In this document: in pieces, positions 36,201 through 46,248 of the stretch
How the letters are laid out: each line of letters starts with the position of its first letter
Position numbering within the stretch: position 1 is the stretch's first letter
Source of the DNA: Bacillota bacterium
GTDB taxonomy: Bacteria > Bacillota > Clostridia > Acetivibrionales > DTU013
Reading direction: 5' to 3'
NCBI GenBank assembly: GCA_023409735.1
Contig: JAEYRB010000035.1
Span: 1 to 64,000, forward strand
DNA length: 64,000 bases
The notes under the pieces: generated by a model
The model's input: only the letters and a program-made list of their open reading frames with translations
The model's database searches: none
What the model was told of the DNA's origin: nothing
Made by a program: the position numbers and the translations under genes

Positions 36201-37169
36201 ATGGATCGTTTGAACGGGAAGTTATATTTGATTTGTGCTTTTTCGCTGGCAGGAACCAGTGTCATATCGGCCAGATTTGTTATGGGAAGGCTCGGAACAT
36301 TTACGATTACGGCAGTTAGCCTTTTTTTTGCGCTCATGTTTTTAGCTCCATTATGCGGTAAGCAATTTGTAAGATATATTCGTTTAATGTCATTTCGAAA
36401 TTTTCTTTATTTGTCTCTTCAGGCATTATGCGGTATTTTTCTATTCCGCATGTTTTTGTTAAACGGTCTCTATTATACCAGTGCTGGAGAAGCAGGTATA
36501 CTTACAGGCGCAACGCCTACTATAACGGCGCTTCTCGCTATTATCATATTGAGGGAACCGATCAATGGAAGAAAGCTTACAGGGATATTATGCACTGTAG
36601 GTGGAATTCTTATCATTCAAGGAGTATTAACGCCGGGTAACGGTTTATCCTTAGAACACATCAGAGGGAATATGCTCGTACTCTGTGCGGCAGCTTGTGA
36701 GTCTGCTTTTAACACATTGTCACGTTTTTCAGCCGTCAAGGCTGCAGCGGACTTAAAAGAACCTTCAAGTTCCATTGCTCAGACCGCAATTGTGTCGGCA
36801 ATTGCTCTAATTCTATGCCTGATCCCTGCAGCGTTTGAGAATCCCTTGAAGGAGCTTTCAGAAATTGGCCTTATGGAATGGATGGCTCTTCTTTGGTATG
36901 GCGTATTTGTAACGGCTTTGGCATTTATCTGCTGGTACTCCGGAATTAAGCGGACCGGAGCATTCACAGCCGCGGCTTTTTCGGGTATGATGCCGTTTAC
37001 ATCCATGCTGCTATCGATCGTAGTGCTGGGCGAAAATAGTGATTACCGGCAGTGGTTGGGAGGGTTTCTTATAATTGTCGGTATGATCCTTATCGGAACT
37101 GAGCGCATTGATGCCAGGCTTCCGATATCAAAGAATATTAAAGCAGAGGAAAGGAAGGTGAAGGGGTAA
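36201..37169 (+). CDS. EamA/DMT-superfamily transporter
   Basis: This 322-residue protein has about ten transmembrane segments in two EamA repeats (AGTSVISARFVMGRLGTF...; CESAFNTLSRFSAVK...). Motifs such as LTGATPTITALLAIIILREPING match drug/metabolite exporters. Start ATG 36201 follows AGGGGGAG; an earlier in-frame ATG (36162) lies before this site. It is divergent from, and probably controlled by, the MocR-type regulator. The substrate is unknown; EamA exporters include amino-acid and drug efflux proteins. Confidence 0.88.
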   Translation: MDRLNGKLYLICAFSLAGTSVISARFVMGRLGTFTITAVSLFFALMFLAPLCGKQFVRYIRLMSFRNFLYLSLQALCGIFLFRMFLLNGLYYTSAGEAGILTGATPTITALLAIIILREPINGRKLTGILCTVGGILIIQGVLTPGNGLSLEHIRGNMLVLCAAACESAFNTLSRFSAVKAAADLKEPSSSIAQTAIVSAIALILCLIPAAFENPLKELSEIGLMEWMALLWYGVFVTALAFICWYSGIKRTGAFTAAAFSGMMPFTSMLLSIVVLGENSDYRQWLGGFLIIVGMILIGTERIDARLPISKNIKAEERKVKG

Positions 37170-37297
37170 TTAATTTTTTGTTAATAGAGCAGCATTATCC
37201 CAAATAAAGGTACACAGGCAAATACCTGAATCATATAAAAAGTGCAGCGATGAGGATACATCGAAGTTTTCTCTTTATCTACATAATTCACCCTACA

Positions 37298-37360
37298 TTG
37301 ACAAATTAATGAAATAAAGATATAATGACTGCGGTATGTGACCGCGGTCATTATATCTTT
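37298..37360 (+). promoter_or_regulatory. Consensus promoter overlapped by a 20-bp inverted repeat
   Basis: TTGACA (37298-37303), 17 bp, TATAAT (37321-37326), all consensus. A near-perfect inverted repeat with 20-base arms (37316-37335 and 37341-37360, one G-T mismatch, 5-base centre ATGTG) covers the -10 and the predicted start near 37333. Because transcription would begin inside it, the repeat is more likely a DNA operator than an RNA hairpin. It lies 120-170 bp before the giant S-layer gene. Confidence 0.75.
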
Positions 37361-37481
37361 CATAGGTAAATTAGTATTTTTCGTGGTAAATTAAATTTCT
37401 GTTTTCTAACAACGATAAGCTAAAAGCATTATAAATGAATATCAATAATCTCTTTTGATATATATTATGGAGGTATAAAGA

Positions 37482-40400
37482 ATGTTTAAGAGAGTTTTAT
37501 CACTTGTTTTAGCACTATCTATTTTCTTATCAATTCCTTCTACTGTATTTGCCGGCGAAATTAAGGATATCTCACAGGAAGCTCTAAGAATTTCTGACGA
37601 GTTTGCTGCTCAGTATCCCGGCGGAGCATTTTGCTTTCCCGCAGTTGCAATAGAAACTAATGAGTACAGTGGACGAACAGTCATAGATGTTTTGAGACAG
37701 GGTGGGACATACGGGGATATAACAGTGACTGTAAAAGCTATCAACGTTACAGCTACTTATGGAAAGGATTACATACTTTCAATCCCAGGTTTTATGTATG
37801 ACAAAAAAATAGAAGGTAGTGATGTTGAACTCACTGAACTTTCAGCCATTGAAACAGACGCATCCTCTGATGTTACGGCGGAAGAAGCAGAAGTAGATAC
37901 ACCTGTAGCGGTTCCAACAGAAGAAGCAGCTACACCTTTAACAGAAGAAGCAGCATCCCCAACAGTCGAAGCAGGAGGAGCAATCACACCTTCAGTAGTT
38001 CCAACAGAAGAAGCAGCACCTTCAACAGAAGAAGCAGCATCCTCAACAGTCGAAGCAGGAGGAGCAATCACACCTTCAGTAGTTCCAACAGAAGAAACAG
38101 CTTCACCTCCAGCAGAAGAAGTAGCTACACCCTCAAAAGTTGAAACGACAGCACCTTCAACAATTACAGATACACCTGTAGCAGTTCCTCCGCAGAACGC
38201 CAGCCTCAAGGAAATAAGACAGCTTGCAACCGGCAAGACTTCTGACAGGGAAAAGCTTGCACCATTGACAAGTCAGGAGAACAGTGATTTGGACACCGCT
38301 ATAACTGCTGCAGAAGACTTTTATAAGGAGGCTCCAGGAACAGTATTCAATCTTTCCTTTTCTGAGGGGGAACGCAAAAAAAGCTTTAATCTTGATATTT
38401 TAAACGATGATATTGGCGAGGCACAGGAGCAGATTGTATTTGTAATTACCGAGGTATCCTCGGGTGGTGAAATCGGTTTGCAAAAGGAAACAACAGTAAA
38501 TATTATCGATGACGAGCCATATGAAATGCCCATATTAAGGTTTTCTGAGAACAGCTATACAGCAGCAGAGAAAGTTGCGAAAATTACCATAAAAAGAAGC
38601 TCAGGAATAAATTATTATGCAGGAGCAGCCATATCTACCATTGGTGACGATGCAAGGGCAGGTACAGATTATACCGAGATAAATCAGAAGATATTATTTG
38701 TACCCGGGCAGTCGGAGTTAAGTTTAGATATACCTATAACCCCAAATACCAGTGGAGTTGATAAGTACTTTTATGTTAAGCTTGAGCCTGATAATGGATG
38801 TACCCTGTTAGGAGACGAAGTGGTACAGGTATTAATACCAAAACAGACCGGTATTTCTGAGAGTGTGCTGAAAATCAGTGAACGTACGCTTTTGGAGGGA
38901 ACAGAAGGTGTATACGCCGGGGTTGATAAGGAAATAGTCAAATATGATGGTTTTGACTTCGTAAATGGTAAAAATACCTTTACTTACAAATCAAATGACT
39001 GGATGTGCATAGAACAAATAAAAGATACCAAAGAGGTAGCTTACGGCTATCTTAGAACGAAAAAAGCTTATTATATGCAGCATTTGGACAAGGCAAGAGC
39101 TAATATCGGGCTTTTTGATACATATCATAAGGGCGGCTACAATGGAAACATAGCTTATGTGCGTGCATTATACACTCAGAATTCAAGCAAAGCATTTATT
39201 GCCACCCTTGTAAGTGTGAAACACTTTCATGAAGACGAAATAGACAAGGAAATATTAAGTGAACGTCTTTTTAGTAAGGGGATATATGATAGTCTTGCCA
39301 GTCAAGGATATGTGAAGGATGCTCCATTCAAGTTTGAATTTGAGTTGTCAAATTGGGAATATCCGGGTGATAAGGCTTATTTCAAAGTTAAAAATCTTGA
39401 GATTTTTTATCGGAAAATTGATTTTGATATTCAAGGGGCTGAACTGGACAAATTATATACCTTTGATCTGAGTAAAACCAGTGATTCCGAAGGTTTCTAT
39501 AAAACAGAAGAAGTCACACCGGGTAAAATTGATATTGTCAGTGTTGATAATAACAATGAAAAGCTCAAGGGCTTCTATACCTCCAAGGACAGTATGTCCT
39601 TTAGAATTATAGCCAAGGAAGTAAAAGATGACTATTATTTGAGGGGGATTAAAATTCTCAAGGATTATGATAAAGTTGGTGCAAATAAAGAAGGTAACTA
39701 CTGTTTCTTTGATTTTGAAGAGAAAAAGACCGATATTGTAACAATAGACCATACATGGATAATTAATAATTCAAAATTCATTAATGGTAATGACACGTTT
39801 ATTATACAGCCTGTATTTGAAAGAAAATCGGCAAAGCTGACTGTAAGTCTGGATGGTAATGGTGACAAGGGTGAAATTGTCAATGTTGTTAACAAAGCCA
39901 ATCCTGATAAAGAATATGATGAAATAAAGTTTTATGATGAAGACGGAAAAGAAACATGGAAGTACAATTTACATGTTGGGGATAAAGTAACACTTACAGG
40001 AGCCGGTAAAAATGATAACATGATATCGGGCTACTACGTTTCATATAATGGAGGGATGAAACAGAGCGAAGGCGGAACTACAAGCGCCGGAATACATACA
40101 ATTAAACTAACTGAGACGGTGAGTGTTTCTCCCATATTTGAAGCACAGCTTCTGAATGTTAAGCGTGATCCTAATTTCAAGAAAAAACATCCCGAAATCC
40201 AAGGTGTTCTGAATTATGGGTCTACAACTACCAATGGAGACGGCCAGCTTGAAGGTATTAAGTCAGGTCAGTATATTGAATTCACTTCAATCCCTCCTGA
40301 GGGTTATACTACTGTATGGGCTAATAGAACAGGGGATACAAATGGAAATGGAGTTCTTGACTACGATGAAATATATGATCCGCAAACAGGCAAGCTTTAT

Positions 40401-43400
40401 CGCCAGTTTGATTACGACTTGGATGGGAAATTAGATGCCGAATATGATGCACTTATGTATGGGGAATTATTCGGATATAAGGTCAGTCAGCCGAAGCCAT
40501 TAATCTATTATTACTACGAGCCGCTTTCAGGAAAGACGCTTTCTAGTGGTAAAGTAAGCGGAGCTGTTGTTACGCGGGAATATACAATCAGGCAGGGATA
40601 TAAGCAAACTGATAATGCAAATGGTGAAAAGGTGGACAGCCTGGTGCCTGTAGTTGGTGCAGCTGTGAGAATGGGTGGAAGCTACGACAGAGAAAACCCT
40701 GATGCACAGATGGGATATGGCACTTCCACAAATAGCTTAGGGCGTTTTGATTTTGATGTGGTTAATCTTGTAAAGGATAATTATTATCTTCTGGGTGTAG
40801 ATTATAATGGAGTTTCCTACATAGACAAAATCAACACTTCCTCGGCTAAACAGTTAATACTGCCTACCTTTACCAGTATGAAGCCCATTAGTATAAATGG
40901 AGTACCCCAAGACGGGGAGGATCCTACTATAGTATCAGGCAGCGCAGTTATGATAAAGGATAAAATGGTTGACTTTAATTTAATTACTGCCTCTCTTGAA
41001 AACAATGTAAAGGTAGAAAATGCTATATTCAGGATTTATTCATCAAAGGGAACATTGGAATCTACCAAAACGGAGCCTGTTACTGCTAGCAAGGCAACAC
41101 TTTCAGTAAATCTCAACAGTGCTTTTTTCCCAGGTGCAAAAATGACGGTACAGCTTGTTGATCAAAATGGAAATAAAAGCATGGAGTATAATACCGGTTT
41201 CCAATTCAGACCTAAAATACAGCCAACATCAATACTCCCTTCCTTTGAAGCACCAGAAGAAGTACCAATTCCCATATTAGAAACAGTAATGGGTGCTCTG
41301 GACTTGGGGCTTGCCCGGTTTACAAATTATGAAGTGAATGATGAGGGTTATACACTGCGCATTGGTGGTAGCCATGATTTTAAAGAAAAAGAGAAGGAAC
41401 TGAAAAATACTATCGATAAAGCTAAAAAAGATGATAAAGATGGGGAAAAAGCAAAAGAAGAAATTAAAAAGGCAAACAAAGATGCACCCAAAAAAGAAGA
41501 TTCTAGTTTAAAGGTTAAATCAACCTTGACAAATAAGCTTGGTGTTAAGGTTAGCCTTGAAATGAATATAAAATATGATGAAGACAGGGATCCGGCATTG
41601 GGCTCACCCTATTATTTCGGGCACATGCTGTTAATGGTAACTCTTGAAGATAAGCTTACCGTTGAAACAAGAATTATGCTGCCAATAGGACTTCCGCTTA
41701 TAGTAAGACTGGAAGTAGGGGGAAGTGTTACAGGGTTTATTTATATTACTCCATATACACCCCTCGGACAATCTCAACCGGTAAAAGTATATGCAGATAA
41801 AGATGGAAATTATCCTTATTACCAGGCAGAAAAGGGCTCGCCAGATAGAAAATTTGAAATTGAAGGGGGAATAATACTAGAACCCTATATTTCTCTGTCA
41901 GTGGGTGTAGAAGTTGGAATTGCTGAGGTTTCAGTTGAGGGGAAAGCCCTGTTTAAATTGTTTTTCAGTACCGCAAGGAGTGGGAGCGGAACAGTTACCC
42001 TAACTGCAACAGTAAATGTAACGACGCTAGGATTTAATGTGTACAGCAAAAAGTTTGCTGAATGGGGCGCCGACCTTTTCGGAAACCCCGACGATATGCC
42101 GTTTAAAATGCTGACCGGTGATGATATAAACGACAAAGAATTTGAGCCTATTGAAAGAGATTATTTGGAAAAGAGGAGCTCATGGTTAGGGGATTTATTA
42201 ACAAATCCAGGCCCCAGCATGACAAATTATGTAGAAAGGACATTAATGGAAGGTGTATACCCATACCCGGATCCTCAGTTGATGAGAATCGATGAAGATA
42301 GTTTGCTGCTGGTATTTATAGACGATGATGTGAAAAGAAACCCCAAAAATCGTGGTGCTCTCTTTTACTCAGTTTCACATGATAATGGAGAAACCTTCTC
42401 AGAGCCAATATTGATTGACAATGACGGAACACTGGATTCTAGTCCAAAACTAAAGGATGTTGGAAGCAAAATCATATGCCTCTATTCTTCTTTGGACAGT
42501 AACATTACCGAAGGAAAATCCATGGAGGATATTCTGGAGATAAATTGTCTTGAAATGGCAGTATTTGATAAGAGCAGTTATGTATTTTCAGAACCTATAA
42601 AGGTTACAAAATACACTGGAAGAGTAAGCCCTGACGACAGTACAATGCAGGGGGATTATTATACTGATGCTGAAGGGGAAATCATATTTGATGAGGTAAG
42701 CGGGAAGGCTCTGATATTCTATACAAAAACAGACTATACCTCTGATTCTGACGAGGCTTTCAGTGCTAAGGAGTTGTTTGACAGTTATAATACTATTGCA
42801 TATATGATTTATGATATAAGCTCTAATACATTTTTACCATACAGTGCTGTGGATTATCCAGCGGGAATAACCACAGAGGCCGCAATTCAATGGAATAGCG
42901 ACTGGTATGGTCAACGCTTCCTTAATACAGAAATTATGGATGCAAGCTTACCCGGCGGAGTGCTTTCTGACCCTTTGATTATGGATTTGACAACTGCACA
43001 GAAGGATGGTATAGCTTATATTGCATATTCTGTGGATATGGATGGGAAAATTGAAACACTTACAGACAGAGATATATATTTGCAGACATATGATTTCTCT
43101 GCCCAAACCTTTACAAATCCTATAAAGGTATCTGATTTGGAGATTGATATTCAGAGTAGAGCAGATGAAAGGCCAAGGCTTATAGAGTTTAAGGGAGATA
43201 TATATTTATTCTATATTTCCGGTATAGAAATCCACTATTACAATCTGGAGGGCTTTTTAGAAACCCTTAGAACCGGAGACCCATCGGCAGAGCCAGGTGA
43301 TGAAGGATATCAGAACTTGAATCCTGGTATTGCGCTTGAATATAGTAGTGATAATGTACCTTCAGATTATGAAGTTTTGGTTGGCGATGACGGAAAACTC

Positions 43401-45752
43401 TATATGGTTTGGACTGAGGATACCTTGAGACTTGCCGATGGCATTGAACCTGGGTCACAGGAAGCATTAAAACCTGAAAATACTTATCACGAAAATCAGA
43501 TATATGCTTCGGTATTATACGATGCCTTGGATGTTATTGATGATGATGGGAAGAGTGCATCAGCCGGTGAACATTATGGAATATGGAGTCAGAAGGTTCA
43601 GGTAACTGCAGGGCCGGGCAGCTATGATAATCCGGGACTTAGCATAATGGCTGATGGACGTATTGTTCTGGCAGCAAAGAAAAGCGAAAAAATACTGGTT
43701 GACGATTCTATTTCGTCACCCCGTGAAGAGGATTTAACTAATGCAACATTTGTTACTTTAAACCTGACACCCATAGCCTTGCCTGAAATGGAGAAGGATT
43801 CTGTAAGCTTTGATTCAGAATACCCGATGCCGGGTGAAGTAACAGCAATAACTGCTGCTGTGAATAATCAGGGACTCATACCATTCTTGAATCCTGTTGT
43901 TGATTTCTATGCAGTTAAAGGCAATACAGAAACACTGATTGGAAGTGATATTGGAAGTTCACCAATATATGGAGGTGTTGAAGAGAAATTCTTCATTGAT
44001 TGGGAAGTGCCTGAAGATATTGAACATATAAAAATTATCGCAAAACTCAGAAGCCAAGATGATGACACAATTACAGCCAGTACTGAAAAAGCATTGCCTT
44101 ATGGTGAAAAGCTGGAATACGGGTTGTTTGATGTAGAACATGTAGCAGAAAACTATTACAGGGTTTATAGCGAGGTATATTATAAGGGAAATAAGCCACT
44201 TGAAAATGCAAAGCTGATTTTTAACAAAGTTAATACTGATGATACCGTACAAGAAATAAAGCGTCTAAGCATTGCTGATGAGATTGCCAATCAGGATATG
44301 TTTATTATTAATGAAGGCTTCAGAATGTCAGATGCTGACTTAAATAACGGCCAAGCAAAAATTGAGGTACGGATAGAGGTAGATGGCAAATTACTGACTA
44401 GACAAGAGACAGAGGTTACAAAAGAAATACCAGCACTATATAAGTACCTAATAAATAGGGTAACTGATATACAGCTCCCAGCCCAGGAAATGTCTCTGGT
44501 AAAAGGAGAGATCGGTAATATTGTTGCAAAGATAAACCCACTTGATGTTGGAGAAAGTTATAACATTGTTTACGTCTCATCAAATCCAGCAGTTGCAGCA
44601 GTAAGTAGCGAAGGAATTGTCAGAGGCCTTGTAAAGGGTAATGCTATTATTACAGCCTACGCAGTCCCGAAGGTGGAGGTAAGCATACATAATCAGGACG
44701 GTTATGCTGTGGAAGGAAACATACTTGATACTCTGTCCCTGGAGAGCTGTAAAAAGGCTTCTGTGGCTGTAAATGTCATGGAAACACAAAGCAACTTCTC
44801 AAGCCCTGGAAATTTGTTCTTAAATGGCATAAAGCCTGCAAGTGTCACTGAAAATGGCGCTAAAGTAGAATTTAGCTCCAGTGCTGTTGCGGAATTATTA
44901 AATGGTGCAGAAAGTAAGAGTTTAGCTGTTTCAATACAAAAGCTTAAGGCAAATGAAAGGCTTCAAATGTATACCATTTCTGTTAAAGCAGGAAACACAG
45001 TGATTACAGGCCTCAATAACTCAAGTGTTCGGATAAGTATACCATATTTGCTAGGGGAGAATGAAGATCCAAATGCAGTTACTGTATATCGTGTTAATAA
45101 GAACGGAGATATGAGAGCCATTCCAAACTGCAGCTATAAAGATGGAATGATAACCTTTACTACTTCTGATTTTAGTGAATTCGCAATAGGTTACAACCTT
45201 ATTAGCTTTACTGATGTAGACATAAGAGCATGGTATGCCGATGCAGTTACATTTATTACTGCCAGGGATATCGCTGCCGGTGTAGGAAATGGTATGTTTG
45301 CACCTGAGAGGGTCATGACCAGAGAGGAATTTGCCAAGTTAGTTGCCTCTACCTTCGGATTTACTTGGTCAGGCGAAAAGACCATATTTAGCGATGTTAA
45401 GAGAGACAGCTGGTATGAGCAGTATGTGGGTGCCTTGTATGAAGCAGGTATAATTAGTGGCATCGGTAACGGCAAGTTTGGCACAGGATCGTTCATTTCC
45501 AGACAGGATATAGCGACAATACTGTATGGGGCGCTTAAGAATAGAGGCATTGAATTGACTAATATCCGCCGGTATGAAGGCTTTAACGATGATGCAGACA
45601 TAGCAGGGTATGCGGCAGAGGCTGTAAAAGCATTGTATGAAGCTGGTTTAATCGACGGTATAGGAAATAATATGTTTGGCCCGACTGCAAGTGCGACTCG
45701 TGCTCAAATAGCTCAGTTGATAAAGAATATACTGGAGAAGATATGGATGTAA
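37482..45752 (+). CDS. Giant SLH-domain surface protein, 2756 aa
   Basis: The gene encodes one uninterrupted 2756-residue exported protein. Signal peptide: MFKRVLSLVLALSIFLSI..., cleavage likely after residue 24. Then a Thr/Glu/Ala/Pro-rich stretch with near-identical copies (about 133-236), Calx-beta-like segments (about 280-460), a long beta-rich region with EF-hand-like DTNGNGVLDYDE and DYDLDGKLDAE near 950-985, a coiled Lys/Glu-rich stretch (about 1305-1345), and a beta-propeller-like region with VSHDNGETFSEP (about 1625). A CARDB-like domain (about 2106-2200) and a Big_2-like domain (about 2325-2400) follow. Three SLH modules end it (about 2575-2756: FTDVDIRAWYADAV, FSDVKRDSWYEQYV, and a third). 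The SLH modules would bind cell-wall polysaccharide. GGAGG precedes the ATG; the role is unknown. Confidence 0.92.
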   Translation: MFKRVLSLVLALSIFLSIPSTVFAGEIKDISQEALRISDEFAAQYPGGAFCFPAVAIETNEYSGRTVIDVLRQGGTYGDITVTVKAINVTATYGKDYILSIPGFMYDKKIEGSDVELTELSAIETDASSDVTAEEAEVDTPVAVPTEEAATPLTEEAASPTVEAGGAITPSVVPTEEAAPSTEEAASSTVEAGGAITPSVVPTEETASPPAEEVATPSKVETTAPSTITDTPVAVPPQNASLKEIRQLATGKTSDREKLAPLTSQENSDLDTAITAAEDFYKEAPGTVFNLSFSEGERKKSFNLDILNDDIGEAQEQIVFVITEVSSGGEIGLQKETTVNIIDDEPYEMPILRFSENSYTAAEKVAKITIKRSSGINYYAGAAISTIGDDARAGTDYTEINQKILFVPGQSELSLDIPITPNTSGVDKYFYVKLEPDNGCTLLGDEVVQVLIPKQTGISESVLKISERTLLEGTEGVYAGVDKEIVKYDGFDFVNGKNTFTYKSNDWMCIEQIKDTKEVAYGYLRTKKAYYMQHLDKARANIGLFDTYHKGGYNGNIAYVRALYTQNSSKAFIATLVSVKHFHEDEIDKEILSERLFSKGIYDSLASQGYVKDAPFKFEFELSNWEYPGDKAYFKVKNLEIFYRKIDFDIQGAELDKLYTFDLSKTSDSEGFYKTEEVTPGKIDIVSVDNNNEKLKGFYTSKDSMSFRIIAKEVKDDYYLRGIKILKDYDKVGANKEGNYCFFDFEEKKTDIVTIDHTWIINNSKFINGNDTFIIQPVFERKSAKLTVSLDGNGDKGEIVNVVNKANPDKEYDEIKFYDEDGKETWKYNLHVGDKVTLTGAGKNDNMISGYYVSYNGGMKQSEGGTTSAGIHTIKLTETVSVSPIFEAQLLNVKRDPNFKKKHPEIQGVLNYGSTTTNGDGQLEGIKSGQYIEFTSIPPEGYTTVWANRTGDTNGNGVLDYDEIYDPQTGKLYRQFDYDLDGKLDAEYDALMYGELFGYKVSQPKPLIYYYYEPLSGKTLSSGKVSGAVVTREYTIRQGYKQTDNANGEKVDSLVPVVGAAVRMGGSYDRENPDAQMGYGTSTNSLGRFDFDVVNLVKDNYYLLGVDYNGVSYIDKINTSSAKQLILPTFTSMKPISINGVPQDGEDPTIVSGSAVMIKDKMVDFNLITASLENNVKVENAIFRIYSSKGTLESTKTEPVTASKATLSVNLNSAFFPGAKMTVQLVDQNGNKSMEYNTGFQFRPKIQPTSILPSFEAPEEVPIPILETVMGALDLGLARFTNYEVNDEGYTLRIGGSHDFKEKEKELKNTIDKAKKDDKDGEKAKEEIKKANKDAPKKEDSSLKVKSTLTNKLGVKVSLEMNIKYDEDRDPALGSPYYFGHMLLMVTLEDKLTVETRIMLPIGLPLIVRLEVGGSVTGFIYITPYTPLGQSQPVKVYADKDGNYPYYQAEKGSPDRKFEIEGGIILEPYISLSVGVEVGIAEVSVEGKALFKLFFSTARSGSGTVTLTATVNVTTLGFNVYSKKFAEWGADLFGNPDDMPFKMLTGDDINDKEFEPIERDYLEKRSSWLGDLLTNPGPSMTNYVERTLMEGVYPYPDPQLMRIDEDSLLLVFIDDDVKRNPKNRGALFYSVSHDNGETFSEPILIDNDGTLDSSPKLKDVGSKIICLYSSLDSNITEGKSMEDILEINCLEMAVFDKSSYVFSEPIKVTKYTGRVSPDDSTMQGDYYTDAEGEIIFDEVSGKALIFYTKTDYTSDSDEAFSAKELFDSYNTIAYMIYDISSNTFLPYSAVDYPAGITTEAAIQWNSDWYGQRFLNTEIMDASLPGGVLSDPLIMDLTTAQKDGIAYIAYSVDMDGKIETLTDRDIYLQTYDFSAQTFTNPIKVSDLEIDIQSRADERPRLIEFKGDIYLFYISGIEIHYYNLEGFLETLRTGDPSAEPGDEGYQNLNPGIALEYSSDNVPSDYEVLVGDDGKLYMVWTEDTLRLADGIEPGSQEALKPENTYHENQIYASVLYDALDVIDDDGKSASAGEHYGIWSQKVQVTAGPGSYDNPGLSIMADGRIVLAAKKSEKILVDDSISSPREEDLTNATFVTLNLTPIALPEMEKDSVSFDSEYPMPGEVTAITAAVNNQGLIPFLNPVVDFYAVKGNTETLIGSDIGSSPIYGGVEEKFFIDWEVPEDIEHIKIIAKLRSQDDDTITASTEKALPYGEKLEYGLFDVEHVAENYYRVYSEVYYKGNKPLENAKLIFNKVNTDDTVQEIKRLSIADEIANQDMFIINEGFRMSDADLNNGQAKIEVRIEVDGKLLTRQETEVTKEIPALYKYLINRVTDIQLPAQEMSLVKGEIGNIVAKINPLDVGESYNIVYVSSNPAVAAVSSEGIVRGLVKGNAIITAYAVPKVEVSIHNQDGYAVEGNILDTLSLESCKKASVAVNVMETQSNFSSPGNLFLNGIKPASVTENGAKVEFSSSAVAELLNGAESKSLAVSIQKLKANERLQMYTISVKAGNTVITGLNNSSVRISIPYLLGENEDPNAVTVYRVNKNGDMRAIPNCSYKDGMITFTTSDFSEFAIGYNLISFTDVDIRAWYADAVTFITARDIAAGVGNGMFAPERVMTREEFAKLVASTFGFTWSGEKTIFSDVKRDSWYEQYVGALYEAGIISGIGNGKFGTGSFISRQDIATILYGALKNRGIELTNIRRYEGFNDDADIAGYAAEAVKALYEAGLIDGIGNNMFGPTASATRAQIAQLIKNILEKIWM

Positions 45753-45837
45753 TTTTGGAGGTTATGGCACAAAGACACCGGTAGGATTTGATAGTATAAG
45801 ATTTCCTCTGTAAATTATTTTTCTTGTTAATTCTTTG

Positions 45838-45880
45838 AGGCTTGTAAGCAGGATTTATGATTACAAGCCTTGATTATTGT
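45838..45880 (+). terminator. Probable terminator of the giant surface-protein gene
   Basis: Perfect 10-bp stem AGGCTTGTAA/TTACAAGCCT with a 13-base loop. The tail TGATTATTGT is only moderately T-rich. Repeat family B copy 1 follows immediately. Confidence 0.6.
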
Positions 45881-45936
45881 GACCGAAGGTCGACTGCTAA
45901 AAAGCAGGAGGGCTCGATATCCCGTGGACTTTTGTT
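45881..45936. repeat. Family B element, copy 1
   Basis: Begins with hairpin GACC-GAA-GGTC, then CTGCT...AGCAG (its own short stem), GGG-CTCGATAT-CCC, and TGGACTTTTGTT. It shares its order with copies 2-4. It lies directly after the S-layer terminator and overlaps no ORF with a ribosome binding site. Confidence 0.7.
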
Positions 45937-46039
45937 ATACCTTTGCCTGATCAGAAAACAGAGTTTTATCAGCGAAGGTGAACAACCGCACCAATGATAA
46001 TTCGTGTTTTTACAATGAACCTGCTTGCAAACATACATC

Positions 46040-46079
46040 AAAAAACAGACCCGAAGTAAGTAATTCAGGTCTGTTTTTT
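46040..46079. terminator. Bidirectional terminator
   Basis: Stem AAAAAACAGACC/GGTCTGTTTTTT (12 bp) with T-runs on both strands. It can end transcripts from either side, including any small transcript from the family B copies on its two flanks. Confidence 0.9.
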
Positions 46080-46114
46080 ATGTGCACCCGGCATGAGCGC
46101 AATCTAACTGCGTC

Positions 46115-46173
46115 GACCGAAGGTCTACAGCAGAAAGGTGAGGATGTCTCGATGCTCTCAAGACTTTTTATTA
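46115..46173. repeat. Family B element, copy 2
   Basis: Hairpin GACC-GAA-GGTC, then TACAGCAGAAAGGTGAGG, TCTCGATGC, and AAGACTTTTTATTA. A further stem AATCTTTAT/ATAAAGATT with GTACAGCAT in the loop lies just downstream; GTACAGCAT also follows copy 3. Confidence 0.75.
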
Positions 46174-46248
46174 ATCTTTATGTACAGCATTGCTGAAATA
46201 AAGATTATTGAATAGTTTAAACAATCAAGCAACATTATTACTCGTCAA

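Noticed and set aside
32303..37169. Genomic island next to tRNA-Ala
   Set aside because: The accessory gene content is suggestive, but there is no integrase, no direct repeat of the tRNA 3' end and no clear composition change.
45978..46196. 72-codon plus-strand ORF
   Set aside because: It runs across the bidirectional terminator at 46040-46079 and family B copy 2, and has no ribosome binding site; it is a chance open frame.
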